DNA of 64,000 nt from Methanobacteriota archaeon (GCA_029547145.1 JAKPPV010000024.1:124001-188000); one strand, 5' to 3'. Counted from the stretch's first letter, positions 8,256 to 17,407 are shown. Notes: a model not told the origin generated them from the sequence alone. Program-made: numbers and translations.

Positions 8256-10145
8256 ATGGCGACTGCACAGGGGATGAGCGGGGTGGACCTGCTGGCAGTG
8301 GTCTCGGCCCTCCAGCGGGCCCTTCCTCTCTGGTTCGGGAAGGTCTACCAGTACGACCAGAAGCTCCTTGGTGTCCGTCTGAACGGTCAGGACCATGCCC
8401 GGTACCATCTGATGATCGAGGCGGGACGGAGGCTCCACCGGGTCCGGACGCCCCCCAAACCCCCGAAGCTCCCCACCTCCTTCGCCATGATGCTCAGGAA
8501 GTATCTTGAGGGAGGTCGCGTGCTGGCGATCGAACAGCACGGGCTGGAGCGGATCGTCTCGTTTGAGATCGGGAGGAAGGAGACAACCTACCGGCTGGTG
8601 GTCGAGCTCTTCGACGAAGGGAACGTGGTCCTGTGCGATGCGGACTGGAGGATCATCAAGCCGCTCTGGCACCACAGGTTCAGGGATCGGGAGGTGGTCC
8701 CCGATGCCGTGTATACCCTCCGGGATCGTCCCGGCCCAATACCCGATCCGGATACTCTCCGGGAACTCCTCTCCCGGTCCGGGCGTGACCTGGTTCGGAC
8801 GCTGGCAGTCGACCTGCGTCTCGGAGGCCCGTATGCCGAGGAGGTCTGCCGGCGTTCCGGTATCGAGCGGTCTGCTCCCGCGTCGACGGTCGACCCCGTT
8901 GCGGTCCATGCCGCGCTGGAGGACCTGATCGCCGACGTGATCAGATCCCCGAATCCGGTGATCGATACGAAGGGTGCATGGCCGATCGCCCTCGCGTTCC
9001 AGTCGTCCCCCCGCGCCTTCGAGTCATTCGAGGAGGCCCTGGAGGCGATCTACCCTCCCTCCCGACCGGAGAGGCTCGTCGGGACTCGCGAACGGGTTTC
9101 GCGCGAGGAGCGGGTGCGTCGGAGGCAGGAGCAGGCACTGGCCGGGTTCGAGGAGAAGATACGGAAATACGAACGGATTGCGGAGCTGATCTACGAGCAG
9201 TACCCGCTTGCATCCGAGGTGATCACCACCCTTGCTGCTGCGAGTCGCCGGTTCTCATGGCAGGAGATCGCGAAGGTGCTCCAGGGGGCGGACAACCCCG
9301 TGGCACGGCGCATCGTCTCTGTCGACCCGGCGACGGCGTCCGTCGTGGTCGATCTGGGGGAACAGGTCACGCTCCACGTGCACGAAACCGTTGAGCAGAA
9401 CGTGGAGCGGTACTACGAGCAGGCCCGTCGGTTCAAGAAGAAACGCGCCGGGGCAATCGCCGCGATCGCCGCGCGGCCCGTCCTGCCGGAGAAGGGGCCG
9501 GAAAAGAGGGCCGGCCCGGGGAAGAAACGCTGGTTCCACCGTTTCCGCTGGTTTGAGACCTCCGACGGGGTTCTCGTCCTGGGGGGACGCGATGCAGGTC
9601 AGAACGAGGAGCTGGTGAAGCGCTACCTGGAGGGCAGGGACCTCTTCGTCCACGCGGACGTGCATGGCGCCTCGGTGGTGATCGTGAAGGGCGAGACCGG
9701 ACGGATGGACGAGGTCGCCCAGTTCGCCGCCTCATACTCCGGGGCCTGGCGTGCCGGACACCTCGAGGCGGATGTCTACGCCGTCCGGCCGGACCAGGTC
9801 TCGAAGACCCCCGAGGCCGGAGAGTACGTCTCCCGGGGATCCTTCATCGTCCGGGGGGAACGGACCTGGTTTCGTTCGGTCCCCCTCGCGGTCGCGATCG
9901 GACTCGGGCCGAACGGCGTGATCGGGGGTCCGCCGTCCGCGATCGTGGGTCGGGCGCCCACTCACGTTCTGCTCCGTCCCGGCCCCTTCGAACCGAACGA
10001 CACGGCCCGGCGGGTGTTGAGGGCGCTCCGGGAACAGGCCGGGATCGAAGGCGGGCGGGGAGCCCGGGCGGTGCTGAACACCGAGGCGGTTGCCCGGTTC
10101 GTGCCTCCCGGGGGATCCGAGATCTCCGAGGTCCATGCAGGCTGA
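8256..10145 (+). CDS. rqcH: RqcH/NEMF-family ribosome quality control protein (NFACT)
   Basis: The 629-residue protein matches archaeal RqcH (Rqc2/NEMF family). The N-terminal NFACT-N domain starts MSGVDLLAVVSALQRALPLW, a helix-hairpin-helix/coiled-coil region follows (RVRRRQEQALAGFEEKIRKYE about 285-320; RYYEQARRFKKKRAGA about 390-410), and the C-terminal NFACT-R domain contains WFETSDGVLVLGGRDA and FVHADVHGASVVIVKG. In bacteria and eukaryotes the family binds stalled large subunits and recruits tRNA to add C-terminal tails. It is co-transcribed with pelota, whose ATG lies inside its end. An alternative start is the ATG at 8274, and the family N-terminus (M-S-x-V-D) fits that start about as well. 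Confidence 0.93.
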   Translation: MATAQGMSGVDLLAVVSALQRALPLWFGKVYQYDQKLLGVRLNGQDHARYHLMIEAGRRLHRVRTPPKPPKLPTSFAMMLRKYLEGGRVLAIEQHGLERIVSFEIGRKETTYRLVVELFDEGNVVLCDADWRIIKPLWHHRFRDREVVPDAVYTLRDRPGPIPDPDTLRELLSRSGRDLVRTLAVDLRLGGPYAEEVCRRSGIERSAPASTVDPVAVHAALEDLIADVIRSPNPVIDTKGAWPIALAFQSSPRAFESFEEALEAIYPPSRPERLVGTRERVSREERVRRRQEQALAGFEEKIRKYERIAELIYEQYPLASEVITTLAAASRRFSWQEIAKVLQGADNPVARRIVSVDPATASVVVDLGEQVTLHVHETVEQNVERYYEQARRFKKKRAGAIAAIAARPVLPEKGPEKRAGPGKKRWFHRFRWFETSDGVLVLGGRDAGQNEELVKRYLEGRDLFVHADVHGASVVIVKGETGRMDEVAQFAASYSGAWRAGHLEADVYAVRPDQVSKTPEAGEYVSRGSFIVRGERTWFRSVPLAVAIGLGPNGVIGGPPSAIVGRAPTHVLLRPGPFEPNDTARRVLRALREQAGIEGGRGARAVLNTEAVARFVPPGGSEISEVHAG

Positions 10146-11160
10146 GTGCGGGGAGCTACGGCGGGGTTTCGGGGAATGCCGGCTGACCCCGGAGTCGCTC
10201 GACGACCTCTGGCACCTCTCCCACCTCATCGTGCCCGGGTCGCTCGTCTTCGCCATCACGTTCCGTTCGGTCGAGACCGCGACCGACAGGCTTCGTCCTG
10301 AGAAACCCGAGAAACGCCCGGTCCGCCTCGGAATCCGGGTTGAGCGGGTGGAGTTTCACGCCTCGGCGGCCCGCCTGCGGATCGCCGGGCCGATCGAACA
10401 TGGCCCGGAGCTCGGTTCCTATCACACGATCAATCTCGAACCGTATACCGAGGTCTCGGTGGTCCGTTCCTGGAGGCCGACCGACCTCGAACGGGTCGAA
10501 CGGGCTGTCCGAGCCTCCGTCTTCGGGGCCGTTCACGTCCTTGCACTCGAGGAGGGAGAGGCCGAGCTCTACCGGGTGAGGCAGTTCGGTCCCGAGTTCG
10601 TCGGTGGCGTAACGGCCGGCAGCGCGAAGGGGGACGAAGGAGGGGGCCGTCGGGCCTTCTTTGAGAGGGTTCAGGACCTTGTCCGGCTCCTGGAGGGCGC
10701 ACTCGTGGTCGCCGGGCCGGGTTTCGTGAAGGAGGAGTTTATCGCATTCCTCAAAGAGAGCCTGCCGGACCTTGCCGGGCGGACGACCATCGTCGACACC
10801 CGCCGGATCGGGAGGGGGGCAGTACAGGATGCGATCGGCCAGGGTGTTCTCGAGCGGCTTGCCGGAGACCGGGAGCTCGCCCGTGAGGTGAACCTGATGG
10901 AGGAGGTGATGCGCCGGATCGCCACCGACGGGGCGGTCGCGTACGGCATCAACGAGACCCGCCGGGCCGTGGAGTACGGAGCGGCAGAACAGGTGCTGGT
11001 CGTGGACCGGCTTCTTCACGACCCGGCGACCCGGACGATGATGGAGGGGGCGGAGCAGATCGGCGCGTCCATCGCCGTTCTCTCATCGGGTTTCGAACCG
11101 GGCGAGAGGCTCGACGGTCTGGGCGGGGTGGCCGCACTGCTTCGGTACCGCCTCCGGTGA
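10135..11160 (+). CDS. pelA: Pelota (Dom34 homologue), mRNA surveillance and ribosome rescue factor
   Basis: This 341-residue protein has the three eRF1-like domains of pelota: an N-terminal Sm-like fold (to about 130: LDDLWHLSHLIVPGSL, a strongly conserved stretch), a central domain (about 130-240, AFFERVQDLVRLLEG, VVAGPGFVKEEF) and a C-terminal domain (YGINETRRAVEYGAAEQVLVVD). The GGQ motif of release factors is absent, as expected. It occupies stalled ribosomes lacking a usable codon and recruits the aEF1A and ABCE1 partners; both are encoded in this window. The ATG at 10135 overlaps the end of rqcH by 11 bases and is preceded by a purine-rich GGGGATCCGAGA. Confidence 0.95.
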   Translation: MQAECGELRRGFGECRLTPESLDDLWHLSHLIVPGSLVFAITFRSVETATDRLRPEKPEKRPVRLGIRVERVEFHASAARLRIAGPIEHGPELGSYHTINLEPYTEVSVVRSWRPTDLERVERAVRASVFGAVHVLALEEGEAELYRVRQFGPEFVGGVTAGSAKGDEGGGRRAFFERVQDLVRLLEGALVVAGPGFVKEEFIAFLKESLPDLAGRTTIVDTRRIGRGAVQDAIGQGVLERLAGDRELAREVNLMEEVMRRIATDGAVAYGINETRRAVEYGAAEQVLVVDRLLHDPATRTMMEGAEQIGASIAVLSSGFEPGERLDGLGGVAALLRYRLR

Positions 11161-11180
11161 TCGGATCGGACCCCCCCCCC

Positions 11181-11807
11181 TCACTCCCTGCCCTGGCGGG
11201 CGAACCGCCCGACCAGAAACGGAAAGAGGAGGACGATCGCGACGACAGCCCAGGACGTACCGAAGAACCAGAGGAGCGATTCACGTCCAGGGTCGTAGAA
11301 ACGGACGAACAGGTCGTGGGTCCGTCTCCAGCTGAGCCGCGTTGAACCGTTTGCCTCCCTCGTCACCGTCGCCCCGGGGGACCAGCCACCGAGGAGCGGG
11401 TTCCTGACGTCGTACCCGGAGGGGACCGTCACGTTCACCTCGTAGTACTGGTCGAAGATCTGCTGGAGATGGTAGTTGCGAACCGGCGCCCTGTATGAAA
11501 GCGTGTAGTTCCCCCGGGGGAACCCGATCATCGAACGGGCGGGCTGCTCGAACACCTCCTCGGTACCGTTCTCCAGGACCAGCCGGACATCGGAGACCTC
11601 CACCGGCACCTGCTCTCCGAGTATCCCCGGTTCGGAGAAGTAGTACGATGCTGCCCCCACGAGTTCGATCTCGACCTGGCAGCTACTTCCATTCTCCGCG
11701 ATCTCGAAGGAGGCGGTCGGCAGGGCGACCGCAACCCATGGGATCAGGAGGAGAGTGCAGAGAGCAGCGAGGAGATATCCGCGTCTATCTCGCAGGGAGC
11801 AGCGCAC
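11181..11807 (-). CDS. DUF5803-like exported, membrane-anchored protein
   Basis: The 208-residue protein has an N-terminal signal or anchor (GYLLAALCTLLLIPWVAVALP), an extracytoplasmic domain of about 130 residues with four possible N-glycosylation sites (NGS, NGT, NYT, NVT) and a C-terminal membrane helix (LLWFFGTSWAVVAIVLLFPFL) ending in positive charges. It resembles the methanogen-specific DUF5803 family; function is unknown. I chose the GTG at 11807 because GGTGATC lies seven bases before it, inside the 3' end of thrC, so the two genes overlap and are probably coupled. A longer start at 11858 is possible but would place the signal sequence deep inside the protein. Confidence 0.65.
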   Translation of the reverse strand: MRCSLRDRRGYLLAALCTLLLIPWVAVALPTASFEIAENGSSCQVEIELVGAASYYFSEPGILGEQVPVEVSDVRLVLENGTEEVFEQPARSMIGFPRGNYTLSYRAPVRNYHLQQIFDQYYEVNVTVPSGYDVRNPLLGGWSPGATVTREANGSTRLSWRRTHDLFVRFYDPGRESLLWFFGTSWAVVAIVLLFPFLVGRFARQGRE

Positions 11808-12949
11808 TGGGCGATCACCGTCTCGGGGTCTTTTAACAGGTGTCCCGTCACGACACACACGATCCGCTCGTCCCGGTCGATCTGCCCGTCCTCGACGAGC
11901 CGTCGGATGCCGGCGACCGAAGCGGCGGAGGCTGGTTCGACCCCGATCCCCTCCTTTCGGGCCAGGTCACGCTGCATCTGGAGGATCTCGTCGTCGGATA
12001 CGGTGGTGGCGGTGCCACCGGTGGCGCGGATCGCGACCAGGGCCTTCTCCGCGTTGACCGGTGCCCCGATCCGGATGGCGGTCGCAACCGTCTCCGGGTT
12101 CGCCTCGGGGATCACCACCGGGAGGTCCTCGCGCACCGCCCGAACAACGGGCGCGGACCCGGCGGCCTGGACCCCGGTCATCATCGGGAGCCGGTCGATC
12201 AACCCGAGGGAGCAGAGCTCGTTGAGCCCCTTGTGGACCGCGGAGATGTTGCCCGCGTTTCCGACAGGAAGGACGATCCGGTCGGGCACCCCTTCGAGCT
12301 GGTCGATGACCTCAAACCCGATCGTCTTCTGCCCCTCGAGCCGGAACGGATTCACGGAGTTGAGCAGGTAGATGCCATGGGAGATGCAGAGCTCGTGCAC
12401 CATCTCGAGCGCCCGGTCGAAGTTCCCCCTGATCGAGATCACCCTCGCCCCGTGCATCAGCGCCTGGGCGATCTTCCCGAGCGCCACCTTCCCGGCTGGA
12501 AGGAGGACCACCGCGGGGATACCGGCCTTGGCGGCGTACTGGGCGAGGCTCGCAGAGGTGTTCCCAGTGGAGGCGCAGGCCACCTGCGTCATCCCGAGTT
12601 CGAGGGCCATCGAGACGCCCACCGTCATCCCCCGGTCCTTGAACGAACCGGACGGGTTCATCCCCTCGTGCTTGGCGTAGAGGTGCGACAGCCCCATCTC
12701 CGCACCCAGGCGTTTCAGATGGTAGAGGGGTGTACCCCCCTCCTGGAGCGTGACGGGCTCACCCTTCACGGGGAGCAGCTCGCGGTACCGCCAGACCGAG
12801 ATCGGCCGCCGGTGCCAGCGGGAACGGTCGACGGTGATCTCCTCGAGGGGGTACTCGACGGCGAGCAGGTGCCCGCAACGGCTGCAGGTGTAGATGATCT
12901 GATCGGCCGGATAGGTCGCGGCGCAGTGGACGCAGACGAGGCGGTACAT
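11744..12949 (-). CDS. thrC: Threonine synthase
   Basis: The enzyme converts O-phospho-L-homoserine to threonine using PLP. Its 401 residues begin with a zinc-ribbon-like segment (C6-V-H-C9 and C22-S-R-C25), common in archaeal ThrC, followed by the fold type II PLP domain. The PLP lysine is in GMNPSGSFKDRGM and the phosphate-binding loop is PVGNAGNISA. Length is normal. Its 3' end overlaps the next leftward gene. No other threonine genes are nearby. Confidence 0.95.
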   Translation of the reverse strand: MYRLVCVHCAATYPADQIIYTCSRCGHLLAVEYPLEEITVDRSRWHRRPISVWRYRELLPVKGEPVTLQEGGTPLYHLKRLGAEMGLSHLYAKHEGMNPSGSFKDRGMTVGVSMALELGMTQVACASTGNTSASLAQYAAKAGIPAVVLLPAGKVALGKIAQALMHGARVISIRGNFDRALEMVHELCISHGIYLLNSVNPFRLEGQKTIGFEVIDQLEGVPDRIVLPVGNAGNISAVHKGLNELCSLGLIDRLPMMTGVQAAGSAPVVRAVREDLPVVIPEANPETVATAIRIGAPVNAEKALVAIRATGGTATTVSDDEILQMQRDLARKEGIGVEPASAASVAGIRRLVEDGQIDRDERIVCVVTGHLLKDPETVIAQCAAPCEIDADISSLLSALSS

Positions 12950-12992
12950 GCTGCAACAGTATACGTGGTCAACAGGGATGAGTGCATCGGCG

Positions 12993-13730
12993 CTACGACC
13001 TCGTCGCGAAGTAAAAGAAGGTCCAGAGAAGACAGAAGAGGAAGACCGAGAGATGAACCATCGTCTCCGTCGGGGCCCCGAGCCGGTGCTGCAGCAGGAG
13101 GCAGCCCCACATGGAGCACCCGAGCGCGGTGGCGAAGAGCCGTGGGCGGTGGTCTCCCCGTCCCCCGGCGCGGAGCCGGCCCCGCATCCGCCAGCGGCTC
13201 ACCGGATAGAACCAGGCGATCCCGGCAGGCGTGCAGGAGTCCTCGGCGAGGTGGAGAAATGCCCCCACTGCAAAACCGGCAAGGGCGCAGGCGAGCAGGT
13301 GATCGGGCGTCCGTCCGATCAGGAAGAGGACGACGATCAGGTAGACACCGGAGAGCACCGTGATCAGCAGGATACCAAGCAGGGAGTGGAGGATCCCGCG
13401 ATGCCCGGCCCGGAGCCGTCCTCCCGAGAGGAGCCAGCAGAGCCCTGCCGCCGGGTAGTACTCACCGTATCGGATCAGGTACCCAAAGAGGGGAAGAACC
13501 TTCGCCGCACCATTGACAATTCTGCGGGATGTCCCTGAAAGACTCCGGATCTGCGTATGGAAGATGGCAGCATCAGTCGCATCTGCGTCTGGGGCGAGCG
13601 AGCCGACAAAGAGACCGAAGAGGAGGACTGCCGCCTCCCCCGGTGCGATGGATCCGAGGTGCGGGGCAAGGAGCAGACCGCCGGAGAAGAGCGTGATCAG
13701 GACATGCTGATCCCCGCGCACCCTCCTCAT
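12993..13730 (-). CDS. YdjM-family (DUF457) membrane-bound metal-dependent hydrolase
   Basis: The 245-residue integral membrane protein has about five or six hydrophobic segments and the family's metal-ligand motifs: GSLAPDADATDA, then GHRGILHSLLG and later FLHLAEDSCTPAG. YdjM-type proteins are often annotated as LexA-regulated, membrane-bound hydrolases; their substrate is unknown. It is the last gene of a four-gene operon; its ATG overlaps the stop of the nitrilase-family gene by four bases. Confidence 0.85.
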   Translation of the reverse strand: MRRVRGDQHVLITLFSGGLLLAPHLGSIAPGEAAVLLFGLFVGSLAPDADATDAAIFHTQIRSLSGTSRRIVNGAAKVLPLFGYLIRYGEYYPAAGLCWLLSGGRLRAGHRGILHSLLGILLITVLSGVYLIVVLFLIGRTPDHLLACALAGFAVGAFLHLAEDSCTPAGIAWFYPVSRWRMRGRLRAGGRGDHRPRLFATALGCSMWGCLLLQHRLGAPTETMVHLSVFLFCLLWTFFYFATRS

Positions 13731-14500
13731 CCCTCCGGTGTCCAGCGGGCGGGATCGGGTCCCTGTCGTGCGGATTCGATCCGCTGGCGATCGAGGTCCG
13801 CAAGGAGCAGACTCTCCTCTGTTCCTGCCAGAGCACAGAACTCCCCGTCGGGGTCAGCGACCCCGGATGCTCCCGCGTAGGCCCCGATCGGTGTCCTGCC
13901 GCGGGCGTACGAGACACCGGCCACATACAGGCGGTTGTCCAGGGCCCGGGCCCGGAGAAAGAGAGACCAGTGATGGAGCCGCTCCTCCGGCCAGGCAGCG
14001 GTGACAAGGACTCCGTCCGCCCCCATCGCCCGGTATCCGGCGAAGTCCGCGGGAAATCGCAGGTCGTAGCAGATGGCGAGTCCGAAGAGGAACCCTTCGC
14101 AGTCGAAGACTGCAGGGGTGTCCCCCGGCAGGTAGACCCGGTCCTCCAGGGCACTAGAGAAGAGGTGCCGCTTCGCGTAGACGGCAACGGTCCGACCCAT
14201 GGCGTCGAACGCGACCACGGTGTTCCTGGTGCCCCCCTCCACCCGTTCCCGGATCGAACCGACCAGTCCGATCCGGTGGTCGCGCGCACACCTCGCCAAC
14301 GCGCGGACGAGGTTCCCGGCGAGGTCCTCCGCCCCCGCCGTCGATGACGGATCCCACCCGAAGAGCACCTGTTCCGGGAAGATGACGAGCGCTGCTCCGG
14401 CGTCGGCGGCGTCTGCAGCATACCGATCGACGCGGACCAGGTTTTCGGCCGGATTCGCCCAGACCGGGAGTACCTGGGCGAGGGCGATACGCATGTTCAT
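13727..14500 (-). CDS. Carbon-nitrogen hydrolase (nitrilase superfamily)
   Basis: The 257-residue protein has the complete Glu-Lys-Cys triad of the nitrilase superfamily: E in IFPEQVLFGW (about residue 42), K in VYAKRHLFS (about 108) and C in LAICYDLRFPADF (about 142). Family members cleave amides or nitriles, for example omega-amidase or N-carbamoyl compounds. The YDLRFP context resembles the omega-amidase/Nit2 branch, but the substrate is not decided by the sequence. It overlaps its neighbours on both sides by ATGA. Confidence 0.9.
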   Translation of the reverse strand: MNMRIALAQVLPVWANPAENLVRVDRYAADAADAGAALVIFPEQVLFGWDPSSTAGAEDLAGNLVRALARCARDHRIGLVGSIRERVEGGTRNTVVAFDAMGRTVAVYAKRHLFSSALEDRVYLPGDTPAVFDCEGFLFGLAICYDLRFPADFAGYRAMGADGVLVTAAWPEERLHHWSLFLRARALDNRLYVAGVSYARGRTPIGAYAGASGVADPDGEFCALAGTEESLLLADLDRQRIESARQGPDPARWTPEG

Positions 14501-14697
14501 CGTTCCCCTCTCTCACGGAGGTAGTCGGCGGCGATCAGGACGATCGCGCCGATCACGACGAGTACCAGCACGGTCATGATCAGCAGCCGCTCACCGGGCA
14601 GGCTGAACCCGGCGAGACGGGCGGCAATGCCAAGCCCGACCAGCACGAGGCTTCCCGATAGCAGGACCACACCGATGGAGGTGGAGTTCCAGTCCAT
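14497..14697 (-). CDS. Small two-helix membrane protein
   Basis: This 66-residue protein has two hydrophobic helices (about 8-27 and 37-58) joined by a short loop and ends in a charged DYLRERGER tail. I do not recognise a family. Its ATG overlaps the marC stop and its stop overlaps the nitrilase-family start, so translation is tightly coupled, which argues that it is real. Confidence 0.7.
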   Translation of the reverse strand: MDWNSTSIGVVLLSGSLVLVGLGIAARLAGFSLPGERLLIMTVLVLVVIGAIVLIAADYLRERGER

Positions 14698-15344
14698 CAG
14701 GAGCGCCCCGCCAGGAGTGGAAATGCGACTTTCAGCCCGTCGATCACGAACTCCACCGCGATCGCGATCAACAGGATGCCCATCAGCCGGTTTATCGCCC
14801 GGAACTCCCGCTGGCCGATGCGACTGACGATCCTGTCGGAGTTGGCCATCATCAGGTGCGTGATGCCTGAGGTGACCACAATCGAGAGGAGGACGACGCC
14901 GTATGCCCAGAGTCCGAGTTCCGCCGCTTCGTCCATCAGGACGATCACGGTGGTGATCGCTCCCGGGCCGGCGATCATCGGGATCGCGATCGGCATGATC
15001 GAGACGTCGTCATCCCCCTCGTACTTCTCGGTTGCCGTCATCTTCGACCGTGATATCCTGGCGTAGACCATCTCCATGCCGATCGCGAACAGGAGGATCC
15101 CGCCACCGATCCGGAACGCCGCCAGCGAGATCCCGAAGAGCAGCAGGATGCCCCCACCGAGAAGAGCGAAGGCGATCAGGACGATCACCGCGTACCAGCT
15201 CGCCTCCCGGGCGACCTTTTGTTTCTCCGCCGGGGCATACCCGGAAGTCATGGAGACGAAGATCATGGTCGCCCCGAGCGGGTTGACGAGCACCAGGAGC
15301 GACGAGAGCGAGAGCAGGATGAAATTGACGGGATCTGCCGTCAT
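14697..15344 (-). CDS. MarC-family integral membrane protein
   Basis: The 215-residue protein has six predicted membrane helices and the MarC/UPF0056 pattern: LSLSSLLVLVNPLGATMIFVSM at the start, a central PIAIPMIAGPGAITTVIVL motif and a C-terminal INRLMGILLIAIAVEFVIDGL. The family was once linked to multiple antibiotic resistance in bacteria but its role is unresolved. I chose the ATG at 15344, because a TATA-like run (TAATAAT on its strand, 15366-15375) lies about 26 bases upstream; a longer reading to 15428 would add a polar extension. First gene of the operon running down to the YdjM-family gene. Confidence 0.87.
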   Translation of the reverse strand: MTADPVNFILLSLSSLLVLVNPLGATMIFVSMTSGYAPAEKQKVAREASWYAVIVLIAFALLGGGILLLFGISLAAFRIGGGILLFAIGMEMVYARISRSKMTATEKYEGDDDVSIMPIAIPMIAGPGAITTVIVLMDEAAELGLWAYGVVLLSIVVTSGITHLMMANSDRIVSRIGQREFRAINRLMGILLIAIAVEFVIDGLKVAFPLLAGRS

Positions 15345-15393
15345 GACGAATTTTTTGGCGCTCCGATTATTAATGAATTGAGGTAAAAAGAAT
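15345..15393 (-). promoter_or_regulatory. Promoter of the marC operon
   Basis: The short gap is A+T-rich. On the minus strand a TATA-like CATTAATAAT (15366-15375) is placed about 26 bases before the MarC ATG, indicating a leaderless transcript. A run of T just after the Agl23-type gene (minus strand, around 15384-15389) may end the preceding operon. Confidence 0.5.
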
Positions 15394-17076
15394 TTATTCG
15401 ACGAGATCGCCCGCAGGTATCTGATCAAGCGGGCGGATCTTCGTGAAGACGTCCAGGTTCATCGACCCCAGCTTCCCGTCGCGGTTGAAGTAGTAATCCA
15501 CCACCCGGTTCTGGTTGTCGTACCAGCTGAACCAGTAGTTCAGCTTCACGGTCCGCTTCTCGTACCCGGGCAGGGACGGATAGGACTGACCCGAATCGGT
15601 GAGGACGACGTCCGGATCCGAGGCGAGGACCGCGTTCTCGTCGATCCGGTTTCCGTAGAACTGAATCTTGTTCCACCGATCGCCGCGGTAATACCACGGA
15701 AGCGGCCAGTAATTCTGGGACGCCACCACGACCTTTCCGGCGGCGTTCATGTCACGGAAGACGCCCCGGAGGTCCTCGCTGTTCTGGACCTGCACGATCG
15801 GCTCCGAGATATCCTTCCTGTCGAACTGTACGTGGTAGGTGGTATATCCGAGGCCGAATCCGTAGACGGGCACGAAGAGACTGACGATGAGGAACAGCAC
15901 CGTGACGGTCTTCCATGCATCGTGTCTGATCAGTCGCTCGTCGGGCTTCTTCTCTCTCAGGCACCAGCTGGCGACGAAACACATCGGGAGAAGCTGCTGG
16001 ACGATCAGCCAGGGTACCTTCTCCCCGATGTACCCGTACATCACCATGGTGCCCGCCATCCAGACCAGACAGAACTTGAAGAACTCGTCCCTGCGGTCGA
16101 AGGACCGCCCGGTCGGGGAGACCGTTTGCACTCCGGCGAGCCCGTCGATCTCGGCGGAGATCGATTCGATGCGGGCCTTCGCCCTTCGCCTCAGCTGAAC
16201 CACCGCGTACGATACGACGGACGCTCCGGCGAGGATCACGATCGGGACCTCGTAGAGCCCGAAGAGGAGGACGTAGAAGTAGGGCGGGCCACCCAGGCGC
16301 TGCTGCCCGTGCATCGCGAGCCAGTGGTTGATCGCCTCGAACGGCCCCGTCCAGAGCGTCTCCAGGTGCATCCCGAAGAACGAGTAGAGCACCGCCATCA
16401 CCCCGCCGATGATCACGACCGAGATCGCGAGGTCGCGGACCCAGATCTTCGTCTCGGGGAGCGGCAGTCGTCTCCGTATCACGAGGTACAGGATATAGGC
16501 CCCGAAGATAATCAGGATCAGGGGCATCTCCTCCTTGCACGAGAGCGCGAGTCCCGCCGCCACCGCGGCGAGCGCAGCGAAACGAAGCTGCCTTCTCTCG
16601 AGATAGTAGAGGAGAGCGACGACGAGCAGGAGCGTAAAGAAGAGCATGAAGATGTCGTGGCGAAGGAATCGGGAGAAGTAGACCATGTCGGGCGAGATCA
16701 TGATCAGCAGTCCGGCCACAAGGGACTGCCGCTGGTCGAGGTACCCGATACGGTAGATGAAGTAGACGAGGACGACGATCAGCACGCCGAGAAGGGCCGG
16801 CACCAGGCGTCCCACCAGGTCGGAATCTCCGAAGAGCCGGAACATCCCCGCCGTGATGTAGTAGAGGATCGGCCCGTGGTACATCGGGTCGTAGGTGTAG
16901 GTCCCCTTTGTCAGGAGCTCGTAACTGAACCAGGCGTGGATCGCCTCGTCATGGTGGAAGAGTTTCAGGTTCAGCCGGTAGAACCTGGTGAACGCCGTTG
17001 CAAGGATCAGGAGAAGGAATGTCGCGTCAAAAGAGAGATATCTCCTGATGGTCGTTACGACCTCAGCGGCAGGCAC
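15394..17076 (-). CDS. agl23: Agl23-type membrane glycosyltransferase (TIGR03663 family, GT39-like)
   Basis: The 560-residue polytopic protein has about 12 membrane helices, a GT-C fold catalytic loop (LKLFHHDEAIHAWFS near residues 37-51) with following YDPMYHGPILYYI, and a soluble C-terminal domain of about 150 residues with YWPLPWYYRGD. This is the pattern of TIGR03663/Agl23, which is associated with flipping or processing of lipid-linked glycans for N-glycosylation in archaea. The GTG start follows GAGAGGTG at a spacing of five bases and lies only 10 bases after rpsJ, so it is read from the EF-1-alpha promoter or from a nearby one. Several exported proteins in the window carry glycosylation sequons. 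Confidence 0.82.
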   Translation of the reverse strand: MPAAEVVTTIRRYLSFDATFLLLILATAFTRFYRLNLKLFHHDEAIHAWFSYELLTKGTYTYDPMYHGPILYYITAGMFRLFGDSDLVGRLVPALLGVLIVVLVYFIYRIGYLDQRQSLVAGLLIMISPDMVYFSRFLRHDIFMLFFTLLLVVALLYYLERRQLRFAALAAVAAGLALSCKEEMPLILIIFGAYILYLVIRRRLPLPETKIWVRDLAISVVIIGGVMAVLYSFFGMHLETLWTGPFEAINHWLAMHGQQRLGGPPYFYVLLFGLYEVPIVILAGASVVSYAVVQLRRRAKARIESISAEIDGLAGVQTVSPTGRSFDRRDEFFKFCLVWMAGTMVMYGYIGEKVPWLIVQQLLPMCFVASWCLREKKPDERLIRHDAWKTVTVLFLIVSLFVPVYGFGLGYTTYHVQFDRKDISEPIVQVQNSEDLRGVFRDMNAAGKVVVASQNYWPLPWYYRGDRWNKIQFYGNRIDENAVLASDPDVVLTDSGQSYPSLPGYEKRTVKLNYWFSWYDNQNRVVDYYFNRDGKLGSMNLDVFTKIRPLDQIPAGDLVE

Positions 17077-17086
17077 GCCGCACCTC

Positions 17087-17395
17087 TCAGTTCTCCAGGA
17101 CGATCTCGATGCCGATATCCTTCGGCACCTGGATGCGCATCAACTGCCGAAGTGCGCGCTCGTCGGCGTCGATGTCGATCAGGCGCTTGTGGACGCGCAT
17201 CTGCCAGCGGTCCCAGGTCGCAGTCCCCTCGCCGTCGGGGCTCTTCCGGATCGGGATCACCAGTCGCTTCGTGGGAAGCGGGATCGGTCCTGCAAGATTC
17301 ACGCCCGTGCGCTCCGCGATCTCGCGGATCCGGTCGCAGACCAGTTCAACCTTTGCATAATCGGTGCCTGTCAGACGAATGCGTGCCTTCTGCAT
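17087..17395 (-). CDS. rpsJ: Ribosomal protein uS10
   Basis: The 102-residue protein matches archaeal S10: [20 protein letters not shown], then [27 protein letters not shown] and [15 protein letters not shown]. It sits in the 30S head and follows the EF-1-alpha gene, the usual order in Euryarchaeota. A GGTGA ribosome binding site precedes the ATG. A seven-base U tract lies between the two genes. Confidence 0.98.
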   Translation of the reverse strand: MQKARIRLTGTDYAKVELVCDRIREIAERTGVNLAGPIPLPTKRLVIPIRKSPDGEGTATWDRWQMRVHKRLIDIDADERALRQLMRIQVPKDIGIEIVLEN

Positions 17396-17407
17396 TTTTT
17401 ATTCACC

